Positions 18,168-25,091 of a DNA stretch of 47,134 bases are shown here, one piece after another (the first letter of the stretch is position 1; every line of letters begins with the position of its first letter). A program made the translations under genes and the position numbers. This stretch comes from Streptomyces sp. TRM68367 (GTDB taxonomy: Bacteria > Actinomycetota > Actinomycetes > Streptomycetales > Streptomycetaceae): NCBI RefSeq assembly GCF_014495685.1, contig NZ_JACTVI010000065.1, forward strand, positions 1 to 47,134, read 5' to 3'. The notes under the pieces are model-generated. The model saw nothing but the letters and a program-made list of their open reading frames with translations. It was not told where the DNA came from and made no database searches.

Positions 18168-18803
18168 ATGACCCGACCATCCGCCCGCTATGTCCTGCCC
18201 GAGTTCACCGAGCGCACGAGCTCCGGGACCAAGACGATGGACCCGTACTCGAAGCTGCTGGAGGAGCGGATCGTCTTCCTCGGGACGCCGATCGACGACA
18301 CCTCGGCGAACGACGTGATGGCGCAGTTCATGCACCTGGAGTACCAGGACCCCGACCGGGACATCTCGCTCTACATCAACTCCCCCGGCGGCTCGTTCTA
18401 CGCGATGACCGCGATCTACGACACGATGCGGTACATCACCTGCGAGGTGGAGACGATCTGCCTGGGCCAGGCCGGCCCGGCCGCCGCCGTGCTGCTGGGC
18501 GCCGGAACCCCGGGCAAGCGATCCCTGCTGCCGGACGCCCGCCTGGTGATCCGTCAGCCCGAGCTGCCCCAGCCGGTCGAGGGGCAGGCGAGCGACCTGG
18601 CGATCCAGGCCGACGAGTTGGAGCGCATCCGGGGGCGCCTGGAGGAGATGCTCGCCCGGCACACGGGCCGCAGCAGGGAGCAGGTGAGCGCGGACATCGA
18701 CCGGGACAAGATCCTCAACGCCCGGGAGGCGCTGGAATACGGCCTGGCCGACCAGATCATCTCCAGCCGCAAGGCCACGTTCCTCGCACCCGACGGGAGG
18801 TGA
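18168..18803 (+). CDS. ClpP-like protein lacking catalytic Ser and His (pseudoprotease)
   Basis: A 211-residue ClpP homologue. The fold is clear: MDPYSKLLEERIVFLGTPID, ISLYINSPGGS, ICLGQAG, LGAGTPGKRSLLPDA, a handle helix (about 133-165) and ALEYGLADQIISS. The catalytic Ser of GQAAS is Pro104 (GQAGP, codon CCG), and the catalytic His of IHQP is Arg129 (IRQP, codon CGT). Their spacing of 25 residues equals that between Ser97 and His122 of the E. coli enzyme, so the alignment is firm. The Asp is kept (DRDK, about 180). It should therefore not cleave peptides by itself, but could join mixed ClpP rings, like the ClpR subunits of cyanobacteria and plastids. The ATG at 18168 follows GAGGAGGGG. Whether it matches a previously numbered orphan clpP paralogue of Streptomyces I cannot tell. 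Confidence 0.9.
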   Translation: MTRPSARYVLPEFTERTSSGTKTMDPYSKLLEERIVFLGTPIDDTSANDVMAQFMHLEYQDPDRDISLYINSPGGSFYAMTAIYDTMRYITCEVETICLGQAGPAAAVLLGAGTPGKRSLLPDARLVIRQPELPQPVEGQASDLAIQADELERIRGRLEEMLARHTGRSREQVSADIDRDKILNAREALEYGLADQIISSRKATFLAPDGR

Positions 18804-18811
18804 GCCACCCG

Positions 18812-19120
18812 GTGCTCCCACCCGAACTGCCGCCGCTGCCCGCGCTGACGCGCGCCGAGGCCGAGCTGATCGACCGTTACCTCGACGTCGTCGACCTGCT
18901 CGGCCGGATCAACCCTGCGCTGGACGGGGACACCTACCGCGGGCTGCGCGCCGCGCAGGCGCTGGTGGGCAAGGCGACCGCCCTGCGCGACGCGCTGACC
19001 CTGATGCACCAGCGGGGCGAGCACGAACTGCACGCCGCCACGCTGGCCCGCGCCCTGCGCGTGCTGGACGGCGAGCGGCGCACGGCCCGCGTCACCCTTC
19101 CGCCGTACTCCGGCAGTTGA
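18812..19120 (+). CDS. Small helical protein of unknown function downstream of the ClpP-like gene
   Basis: A 102-residue protein I do not recognise. After a Pro-Leu-rich start (VLPPELPPLPAL) it is predicted all-helical and rich in Leu, Ala and Arg (RAEAELIDRYLDVVDLLGRI, then LRAAQALVGKATALRDAL, then LARALRVLDGERR). No signal peptide, Cys pair or catalytic motif seen. The GTG at 18812 has GGGAGG 11 bases upstream; a GTG at 18800, overlapping the previous stop, is the alternative. It is almost certainly co-transcribed with the ClpP-like gene, and a perfect hairpin follows it. A role as partner or adaptor of the ClpP-like protein is only a guess from position. Confidence 0.7.
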   Translation: MLPPELPPLPALTRAEAELIDRYLDVVDLLGRINPALDGDTYRGLRAAQALVGKATALRDALTLMHQRGEHELHAATLARALRVLDGERRTARVTLPPYSGS

Positions 19121-19158
19121 CGCACCCTCCGCCGGTCCGGACCGTCCGTCAGGCCGAC

Positions 19159-19188
19159 GGGCCGTTTGGACCGGCGTTCAAACGGCCC
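19159..19188. terminator. Terminator hairpin after the ClpP-like operon
   Basis: GGGCCGTTTG and CAAACGGCCC are perfect 10-base complements around a 10-base loop, 38 bases after the stop of the small helical protein. Confidence 0.7.
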
Positions 19189-19476
19189 AGTCGGCGTGCC
19201 CCGTCCGATGGATCTGTGTGTCGCGTTTCGGGCCCGCCGCAGTTGCGCAACGCGCCTGGACCGAGGGCGGAACGAGGCATTCCACCGCTGGTCCGAGTGT
19301 CGGCGACCCCCTGGACGGTTACGCGAAAACGACGGTGTCCACCCGAATGGGTCAGTGGTGAGGAACACCACAAATCCCCGGTTCCGTTGGGTTTTCGGAC
19401 ACCCATGCGTGAAGATCCCTGTCTGACGACAAGCCCCCGCCGCCGCGGCGGGGCGGTCCGGGCGGACGCCGAGTCC
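19189..19476. other. 288-bp spacer upstream of the riboswitch
   Basis: No supported gene. The small open frames on both strands have no domain signal. The promoter of the riboswitch-controlled hydrolase must lie here; I could not pick a convincing -35/-10 pair. Confidence 0.4.
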
Positions 19477-19661
19477 TGCCGCCGCCCGGATGACCGGTCG
19501 ACGGAGTGGATCGGCAGGAGTGGAGGACCCAGCACGACGGGTCGCCGGAACGGTCACGCCATGACCGGGCCGAGCAGCCCTTGGGGTGAAGCCGCGTCAG
19601 CGGCCGGGCTACTTCGCCAGCCCGAATCCGACAGGTCATCCTTCACAGGCGGCTGACGAAG
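19477..19661 (+). promoter_or_regulatory. ydaO/yuaA-type (cyclic di-AMP) riboswitch
   Basis: The conserved core is easily read: GGAGGACCCA near 19522-19531, TTGGGGTGAAGCC (19581-19593), GGCCGGGCTACTTCGCC (19602-19618), AGCCCGAATCCGACAGGTCA and the closing GGCGGCTGACGAAGG. These match the order and spacing of the B. subtilis ydaO aptamer from memory (GGGGUGAAUCC, GGGCUACUCUC, GCCCGAAUCCGUCAGCUAAC). In actinomycetes this class precedes cell-wall hydrolase genes, exactly as here. It is predicted to reduce expression when cyclic di-AMP is high. The 5' limit is approximate. Confidence 0.88.
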
Positions 19662-19669
19662 GGTTGCGC

Positions 19670-20143
19670 ATGACTGCGCTCAATCGTGTCCCGTCGCTCA
19701 TGGCCCGGGCCGGTACGGCCTCGGCCCTCACCATCGCCGCCGTCGGCGGCACCATCGCGGTCCCCGGCCTCTCCTCGGAGGCCGCCGCGGCCACACCCGC
19801 GACCAAGGCGCTGAAGGTGGCGGCCGCCAAGAAGGGTTCGCCGTACAGGTACGGCGCCACCGGGCCGCACCGGTTCGACTGCTCCGGGCTGACGCTGTAC
19901 TCGTTCAAGAAGGCGGGCAAGAAGCTGCCGCGGACGGCGGCCCAGCAGTACAACAAGACCCGGCACATCTCCGCCAAGAGCCGCAAGGCGGGCGACCTGG
20001 TGTTCTTCCACTCGGGCCGCAACGTGTACCACGTCGGTATCTACGCGGGTAAGGGCCGGATCTGGCACGCCCCGAAGACCGGGGACGTGGTGCGGCTGCA
20101 GAAGATCTGGACCAGGAGCGTCTGGTACGGGCGGGTCCGCTGA
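19670..20143 (+). CDS. NlpC/P60 family cell-wall hydrolase
   Basis: A 157-residue secreted endopeptidase expected to cut peptide bonds in peptidoglycan stems. The N-terminal 42 residues form a signal peptide (basic start, ALTIAAVGGTIAVPG, AAAA before TPATK). The catalytic domain begins at AAKKGSPYRYGATGPHRFDCSGL, with nucleophile Cys in DCSGL. The His is in VYHVGIYAGKG, and RAGDLVFF-like KAGDLVFFH is between them. There is no extra cell-wall binding domain, so this is a minimal form. The ATG at 19670 lies right after the riboswitch; expression should respond to cyclic di-AMP. Confidence 0.92.
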   Translation: MTALNRVPSLMARAGTASALTIAAVGGTIAVPGLSSEAAAATPATKALKVAAAKKGSPYRYGATGPHRFDCSGLTLYSFKKAGKKLPRTAAQQYNKTRHISAKSRKAGDLVFFHSGRNVYHVGIYAGKGRIWHAPKTGDVVRLQKIWTRSVWYGRVR

Positions 20144-20146
20144 CCC

Positions 20147-20192
20147 GGCCGAGAGGCGGCGGCGCCCTGACGCACCGCCGCCCCTCGGGCCC
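20147..20192. terminator. Terminator hairpin after the NlpC/P60 gene
   Basis: GAGGCGGCGGCG and CCGCCGCCCCTC pair almost fully (one bulge) around a loop containing CCCTGACG, beginning a few bases after the stop codon. No T-run. Confidence 0.65.
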
Positions 20193-20248
20193 GGCCCGTC
20201 ACCCCTGCCCGGGGCGTGACATGTCCCCGGGTGGTTACCCGTGGTCGT

Positions 20249-20809
20249 ATGGCCGACCTCCACCGTCCCTGCACCGCGCGCAACGAGACACCGCTGGAGC
20301 GCGCCGACCGCAACTTTGGCGAGCTGCTCCAGGAACTGCGCGTCACCCAGACGGGCGTGCAGATCCTCTTCGCCTTCCTGCTGAGCCTGGCCTTCACCTC
20401 GCGCTTCCCCGACCTCGACACGGTCCAGCGCACCGTGTACGTCACCACGCTGCTGCTGTCGGTCCTCGCGGCCGCGCTGTTCACCGCGCCCGCCGCCCTG
20501 CACCGCTCGCTCTTCCGGCAGCGCGCCAAGCCGCGCATCGTGCAGGTCTCCTCACGGCTCGCCACGGTCGGCCTCGGAGTGCTGGTGCTCGCCTTCACCG
20601 GCTCGGTCCTCCTCGTCGTGGACGTGACCACCGGCCGCGCGGGCGGAGCCGCCGCGGGCGCGGTGACCTTCCTCGTCTGTCTCGGCCTGTGGGGGCTGCT
20701 CCCCCGACTGGTGCGGCGCGCGGGCCGGGCCGACGAGGAGGACGAGCCGCACGAGCCGGCCGGTCCGCCGTCGCCGACGGAGGTGCGGGTACCGGTACGA
20801 CGCCGGTGA
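20249..20809 (+). CDS. DUF6328 family four-helix membrane protein
   Basis: A 186-residue protein of unknown function. It begins with a conserved soluble stretch, ETPLERADRNFGELLQELRVTQTGVQ. Transmembrane helices follow at about 38-55 (ILFAFLLSLAFT), 65-85 (TLLLSVLAAALFTAPAAL), 105-127 (VGLGVLVLAFTGSVLLVVDV) and 133-152. The tail is charged and Pro-rich. The pattern matches the DUF6328 family common in Streptomyces. The ATG at 20249 is the first that fits the conserved N-terminus; no good ribosome site precedes it, so a GTG at 20216 remains possible. Confidence 0.78.
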   Translation: MADLHRPCTARNETPLERADRNFGELLQELRVTQTGVQILFAFLLSLAFTSRFPDLDTVQRTVYVTTLLLSVLAAALFTAPAALHRSLFRQRAKPRIVQVSSRLATVGLGVLVLAFTGSVLLVVDVTTGRAGGAAAGAVTFLVCLGLWGLLPRLVRRAGRADEEDEPHEPAGPPSPTEVRVPVRRR

Positions 20810-20829
20810 GCCGGCGTCGCGTATGAGTT

Positions 20830-21288
20830 TCATGGCTCCTGCTGGCCCGCGGCCGTCACCGGTTCGGCCGGTACGGTCCACGGGAGCTCGATGGAGACGG
20901 TCTTGCCGCCCTCCCGGGTGGGCCGGATTCTGAGCTTGCCGCCGCACTCGGCGGTCAGCCAGCGGATGATGACCATGCCGCGGCCGTTGTCCTGCTGGAC
21001 GGCGGCGGGGAGCCGTTTGGGGAATCTCGGATGGCTGTCGGTGACGCCGATGCGCAGTTGCTCGTCGCGGTGGAGCGCCAGGTCCACCGTGAAGGTCGGT
21101 GACTGCCCGAAGGTGTGCTGTACGGCGTTGGTGGCGAGTTCGGAGACGATGAGCCGGATGGTGTCTGCCACTTCCGTACCCGCCGGCATGCCCCACTCAG
21201 CGAGGGTGCCGGTCACGTAGGTGCGAGCCGCGGAGACCGAGGCGGGATCGCTCGGCAGAGTGACGGATGCTTCCAGATGGTCTGCCAT
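20830..21288 (-). CDS. ATP-binding (GHKL/HATPase_c) anti-sigma-type regulatory protein
   Basis: A 152-residue single-domain GHKL ATPase like RsbW/SpoIIAB. The N-box is IVSELATNAVQHT. The G1 region reads IGVTDSHPRFPKR, where the usual DxGxG glycines are replaced. The G2 box is NGRGMVII. Such small proteins accompany XRE-DUF5753 and DUF397 genes in Streptomyces (the whiJ/abaA-like groups), as here, and are thought to modulate them. The ATG at 21288 begins near the conserved part; an ATG at 21327 would add 13 residues. It is divergent from the XRE gene. Confidence 0.85.
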   Translation of the reverse strand: MADHLEASVTLPSDPASVSAARTYVTGTLAEWGMPAGTEVADTIRLIVSELATNAVQHTFGQSPTFTVDLALHRDEQLRIGVTDSHPRFPKRLPAAVQQDNGRGMVIIRWLTAECGGKLRIRPTREGGKTVSIELPWTVPAEPVTAAGQQEP

Positions 21289-21414
21289 GGCGACGTCGTC
21301 CCTTCCCACGGGACCGCGGTCCGACACGAAAGCGGCGGTTCGAGTACGGTCCCGGACTGGTGCTTCGTCGCCAGACTGCCATCACCGGGCCGATCAGGGT
21401 GCCGATCCACCAGG

Positions 21415-21424
21415 ATATGCATAT
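21415..21424. promoter_or_regulatory. AT-rich palindrome in the HATPase/XRE divergent gap
   Basis: ATATGCATAT is a perfect 10-bp palindrome within GATATGCATATATC, a striking AT-rich island in very GC-rich DNA. It lies 76 bp before the XRE gene and 127 bp before the divergent ATPase gene. A binding site for the XRE regulator is the simplest reading; it may also contain a promoter -10. Confidence 0.5.
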
Positions 21425-21499
21425 ATCTGTCGCTCGAAGCGGTGAACTCTGCGACGGCAGACCGTATTTGGGCGGCTCGGACGGAGTAAGGAGTAGCCC

Positions 21500-22360
21500 A
21501 TGCAGCACGGTCCCGCGGTGCGCCGCCGCAAGCTGGGCGCCGAACTACGCGCATTACGCACCTTGGCGGAGCTCACCAGCGGCGATGCGGCCCGACTTGT
21601 GGGCTGGCACCAGTCGAAGGTCAGCCGGATCGAGACCGGCACGAGCGGGGTGAAACCGGCCGATGTGCGGTTGTTGCTGGACGCCTACGGCGTGGCCGAC
21701 ACCCAGCTGCGCGACCTGCTGCTGGTCCTGGCGGGCTCGGACGACGGCGACGGCCGACACCACTGGTGGCACGCCTACCGCGGCGTACTGCCGCCGACCT
21801 ACCGGGACTTCATCAGCCTGGAGTCCCAGGCCAGCGCGATGCGCACGCTGGAGACGACCGTCGTACCGGGGCTGCTGCAGACGCCGGAGTACGCGCGCGC
21901 GGTGACCCGGGCCGCGGTGGACGGGCTGGCGGAGGACCGGCTCGACACGCTGGTCGAGGTGCGGCTGGCCCGGCAGGACGTGCTGCGCGCGGAGCCGCCG
22001 CTGGAGCTGAACGCCGTGCTGGACGAGGCAGTGCTGCGCCGCGAGGTCGGCGGGCCCGGCGTGATGACCCGGCAGCTGTTCCGGCTGGTCGAGGCGGCGC
22101 GGCTGCCCCAAGTGCGGCTCCAGGTACTGCCCTTCGCTGCCGGGGCGCACATCGGCGTCACCGGGCCTTTCGTAATCTTTTCATTTTCGCATACTTCTGA
22201 TCTGGACGTGGTTGTTCTCGACCACTTGACGAGTAGCCTCTATCTCGAACGGAAAGAAGACCTAGAGGCCTACACCGAGGCCTTCAACGCCCTTCGGATC
22301 CACGCCCTTTCGCCACAGGAATCGTTGGATTACATCGCCGGAATAGCTGACGGCGCGTAA
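21500..22360 (+). CDS. XRE family regulator with DUF5753 domain, TTA-containing
   Basis: A 286-residue regulator of the WhiJ-like class. Residues about 8-65 form the XRE helix-turn-helix (LGAELRALRTLAELTSGDAARLVG, then HQSKVSRIETG). DUF5753 follows (about 95-270, starting YRDFISLESQASAMRTLE). Leu19 is encoded by TTA (21554-21556), so translation should need the bldA tRNA and be delayed until development. From about 22165 to 22270 the codons turn AT-rich (TTT, TCA, ACT, TCT, AAA, CTA), unlike the rest. SD AAGGAG lies 10 bases before the ATG. It heads a pair with the DUF397 gene 12 bp downstream. Confidence 0.9.
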   Translation: MQHGPAVRRRKLGAELRALRTLAELTSGDAARLVGWHQSKVSRIETGTSGVKPADVRLLLDAYGVADTQLRDLLLVLAGSDDGDGRHHWWHAYRGVLPPTYRDFISLESQASAMRTLETTVVPGLLQTPEYARAVTRAAVDGLAEDRLDTLVEVRLARQDVLRAEPPLELNAVLDEAVLRREVGGPGVMTRQLFRLVEAARLPQVRLQVLPFAAGAHIGVTGPFVIFSFSHTSDLDVVVLDHLTSSLYLERKEDLEAYTEAFNALRIHALSPQESLDYIAGIADGA

Positions 22361-22372
22361 GGAGGCACCCCC

Positions 22373-22627
22373 GTGTCTGCATTGCCTCGGAACGTATCTT
22401 CTCCTCCACCGACCCCTCCTTCCAGTCCCTCCAGCACCGCACAGCCCGCGGTGCGGTGGCTGCGCAGCAGCTACAGCACGGGGGCCAACAACTGCGTCGA
22501 GACCGCCCGTCCGGACTCCGGTCCGTGGTCGGGGCTGCTCGCCGTGCGCGACTCCAAGGACCCGGCCGGGCCCGCGCTGCTCTTCTCCCCCGAGAGCTGG
22601 GCGGGCTTCCTGACCGGGGTCCGCTGA
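22373..22627 (+). CDS. DUF397 domain small protein
   Basis: An 84-residue protein with a Ser/Pro-rich N-terminal tail. The DUF397 core reads WLRSSYSTGANNCVETARP, LLAVRDSKDP and LLFSPESWAGFLTGVR. DUF397 proteins are nearly always encoded next to an XRE-DUF5753 regulator and act with it in Streptomyces development; here the gap is 12 bp. The GTG start has AAGGAGG 7 bases upstream, overlapping the end of the XRE gene. Confidence 0.9.
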   Translation: MSALPRNVSSPPPTPPSSPSSTAQPAVRWLRSSYSTGANNCVETARPDSGPWSGLLAVRDSKDPAGPALLFSPESWAGFLTGVR

Positions 22628-22688
22628 CCCCCGTACGACCCGACCGATCAGTCCCGCATCGGGTGAGGCACGGCCGTGGCACGCCGAC

Positions 22689-23816
22689 TCATGGTCGCGT
22701 TTCTCCGATCACACGCACAGCGTGTTCGAGCTGTTCCCCGGAGAGGTCCGCGCGCGCGGTCAGCCTGAGCCGTGAGATGCCGTCGGGCACGGACGGCGGG
22801 CGGAAGCAGCCCACCGCGAGTCCCGCCGCACGGCAGGCGGCTGCCCAGCGCACGGCCTCCTCCGGGGACGGCGCTCGCACGGAGACGACCGCGGCGTCCG
22901 GACGCACCGCTTCCAGACCCGCGGCCGTCAGTCGGGTGTGCATCTCGCCCGCCACCGCGCGCGCTCGCGCCGCGCGCTCCGGCTCGCGGCGCAGGATCCG
23001 AAGGGCGGCCAGGGCCGCGCCCGCCGCCGCGGGGGCGAGGCCCGTGTCGAAGATGAAGGTCCGGGCCGCGTTGACCAGGTGGTCGATCACCCGCGCGGGG
23101 CCGAGGACGGCTCCGCCCTGGCTGCCGAGCGACTTGGACAGCGTGACCGTCACGACGACATCGTCGGCGCCCGCGAGCCCCGCCGCGTGCGGGGCGCCGC
23201 GGCCGCCCTCGCCGAGCACGCCGAGTCCGTGGGCGTCGTCCACCAGCAGTCCCGCGCCGCGCTCCCGGCACGCCCCGGCGAGCGCGGTGAGCGGGGCGGC
23301 GTCGCCGTCCACCGAGAAGACCGTGTCGGAGACCGCGAGAACGGGCCCGTCGCACGTCCGCAGGGCCTTGCGCACGGCGTCCGGATCGGCGTGCGCGACG
23401 ACCTGGGTGGTGCCGCGCGCCAGCCGGCAGCCGTCGATGAGCGAGGCGTGGTTGCCCGCGTCGGAGACGATGAGCGAGCCGTGCGGGGCCAGTGCGGTGA
23501 CCGCGGCGAGGTTGGCGGCGTACCCGGAGGAGAGGACGAGCGCCGCCTCGAAACCGCAGAATTCGGCCAGCTCGCGCTCCAGTTCGGCGTGCAACCGCGT
23601 GCTTCCGGTGACGAGCCGGGATCCGGTCGCGCCGCCGCCCCAGGTCCGCGCGGCCCGCGCCGCACCCTCGGTGACCCCGGGGTGGCGGGCCAGGCCCAGG
23701 TAGTCGTTGCTCGCGAGATCGAGCAGCGGCGAGTCGGCGGGACGCGGACGCAGGGTCCGTACGAGTCCGGCACGGCGGCGCAGCCGCGCCTGCTCGTCGA
23801 TCCAGCCGAACGCCAT
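22689..23816 (-). CDS. bioF: 8-amino-7-oxononanoate synthase
   Basis: A 375-residue PLP-dependent alpha-oxoamine synthase joining pimeloyl thioester and L-alanine in biotin synthesis. Motifs: DLASNDYLGLARHP at the N-terminus, GSTRLHAELERELAEF, LIVDDAHGLGVLGE-like LLVDDAHGLGVLGEGGRG (PLP Asp), and TLSKSLGSQGG with the Schiff-base lysine at about residue 228. The length is slightly short for the family but complete. It is divergent from bioB; both belong to the same pathway cluster with bioA and bioD. A 2-amino-3-ketobutyrate CoA ligase is the alternative by homology, but context favours bioF. Confidence 0.92.
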   Translation of the reverse strand: MAFGWIDEQARLRRRAGLVRTLRPRPADSPLLDLASNDYLGLARHPGVTEGAARAARTWGGGATGSRLVTGSTRLHAELERELAEFCGFEAALVLSSGYAANLAAVTALAPHGSLIVSDAGNHASLIDGCRLARGTTQVVAHADPDAVRKALRTCDGPVLAVSDTVFSVDGDAAPLTALAGACRERGAGLLVDDAHGLGVLGEGGRGAPHAAGLAGADDVVVTVTLSKSLGSQGGAVLGPARVIDHLVNAARTFIFDTGLAPAAAGAALAALRILRREPERAARARAVAGEMHTRLTAAGLEAVRPDAAVVSVRAPSPEEAVRWAAACRAAGLAVGCFRPPSVPDGISRLRLTARADLSGEQLEHAVRVIGETRP

Positions 23817-23925
23817 GGGTCCTCCGGTGCTTTTGTAGGCAGTGCACAGACATTAGCGGCACGACCAGCCGCCCAGGATGTGGCAATACACACACCTCGA
23901 AGCATCAGCGTTGTGTGAACTCTCC

Positions 23926-23955
23926 TTGGCCCGGAGCCGCTGCGTACGTCAGGAT
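23926..23955 (+). promoter_or_regulatory. Possible bioB promoter
   Basis: TTGGCC (23926-23931) and CAGGAT (23950-23955) are separated by 18 bases in the 147-bp gap between bioF and bioB. The ATG of bioB is 9 bases after the second hexamer, so the message could be nearly leaderless; AGGA within it could instead serve as ribosome site. No clear biotin-repressor palindrome was found. Confidence 0.3.
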
Positions 23956-23963
23956 CGGCTCCC

Positions 23964-25091
23964 ATGGACCTGCTGAACACGCTGGTGGACAAGGGGCTTC
24001 GGCGCGAGCTGCCGACCCGCGACGAGGCGCTGGCCGTGCTGGCCACCTCCGACGACGACCTGCTCGATGTGGTGGCCGCGGCCGGCAGGGTGCGCCGGCA
24101 CTGGTTCGGCCGACGGGTGAAACTCAACTATCTCGTCAACCTCAAGTCGGGCCTGTGCCCGGAGGACTGCTCCTACTGTTCCCAGCGGCTCGGCTCCAAG
24201 GCCGGCATCCTCAAGTACACCTGGCTGAAACCCGGCCAGGCCTCCGAGGCCGCCGCCGCGGGTGTGGCCGGGGGTGCCAAGCGGGTGTGCCTCGTGGCCA
24301 GCGGGCGCGGGCCGACCGACCGTGACGTGGACCGGGTCTCCGACACGATCAAGACGATCAAGGAGCAGAACGAGGGCGTCGAGGTGTGCGCCTGCCTCGG
24401 GCTGCTCTCCGAGGGCCAGGCGGAGCGGCTGCGCGAGGCGGGCGCCGACGCCTACAACCACAACCTGAACACGTCCGAGGCGACGTACGGGGAGATCACG
24501 ACCACGCACACGTACGCCGACCGGGTGGACACGGTCCACAAGGCGCACGCGGCCGGTCTGTCCGCCTGCTCCGGGCTCATCGCGGGCATGGGCGAGACGG
24601 ACGAGGACCTCGTGGACGTGGTCTTCTCGCTGCGCGAGCTGGACCCGGACTCGGTTCCGGTCAACTTCCTGATCCCCTTCGAGGGCACGCCCCTGGCGAA
24701 GGAGTGGAACCTGACACCGCAGAGGTGTCTGCGCATCCTGGCCATGGTCCGGTTCGTGTGCCCGGACGTCGAGGTGCGCATCGCGGGTGGCCGGGAGGTG
24801 CATCTGCGCTCCCTGCAGCCGCTCGCGCTGCACCTGGCCAACTCGATCTTCCTCGGTGACTACCTCACCAGTGAGGGGCAGGCCGGCAAGGCGGACCTGG
24901 AGATGGTCGCGGACGCCGGGTTCGAGGTGGAGGGCACGGACGAGGTGACGCTGCCGGAGCACCGCGCCCCGGGCGGATGTCACGAGGGCGGCGGAGTCTG
25001 CGGGTCCGCCGCGCAGGTCAACGAGCCCCGTACCGACCTGGTCGCCGTGCGCCGCCGGGGTGCCGGAACGGACCTCGCGCCCAATGCCTGA
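23964..25091 (+). CDS. bioB: Biotin synthase
   Basis: A 375-residue radical SAM enzyme that inserts sulfur into dethiobiotin. The iron-sulfur Cys triad is in GLCPEDCSYCSQR (Cys65, Cys69, Cys72). Other family landmarks are YLVNLKSGL, AYNHNLNTSE and the NFLIPFEGTPL segment. The C-terminus (about 325-375) extends past the usual end with a His/Cys-rich piece, CHEGGGVCG, common to actinomycete enzymes. The gene overlaps bioA by 8 bases, indicating an operon bioB-bioA-bioD. Confidence 0.96.
   Translation: MDLLNTLVDKGLRRELPTRDEALAVLATSDDDLLDVVAAAGRVRRHWFGRRVKLNYLVNLKSGLCPEDCSYCSQRLGSKAGILKYTWLKPGQASEAAAAGVAGGAKRVCLVASGRGPTDRDVDRVSDTIKTIKEQNEGVEVCACLGLLSEGQAERLREAGADAYNHNLNTSEATYGEITTTHTYADRVDTVHKAHAAGLSACSGLIAGMGETDEDLVDVVFSLRELDPDSVPVNFLIPFEGTPLAKEWNLTPQRCLRILAMVRFVCPDVEVRIAGGREVHLRSLQPLALHLANSIFLGDYLTSEGQAGKADLEMVADAGFEVEGTDEVTLPEHRAPGGCHEGGGVCGSAAQVNEPRTDLVAVRRRGAGTDLAPNA

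Noticed and set aside
17693..18799. Long plus-strand frame joined to the small helical gene
   Set aside because: Only the last 102 codons look like protein. The upstream part overlaps the antitoxin gene and lies in another frame across the ClpP-like gene.
19189..19476. A small gene upstream of the riboswitch
   Set aside because: Overlapping open frames exist on both strands, but none has a ribosome site or recognisable sequence character.
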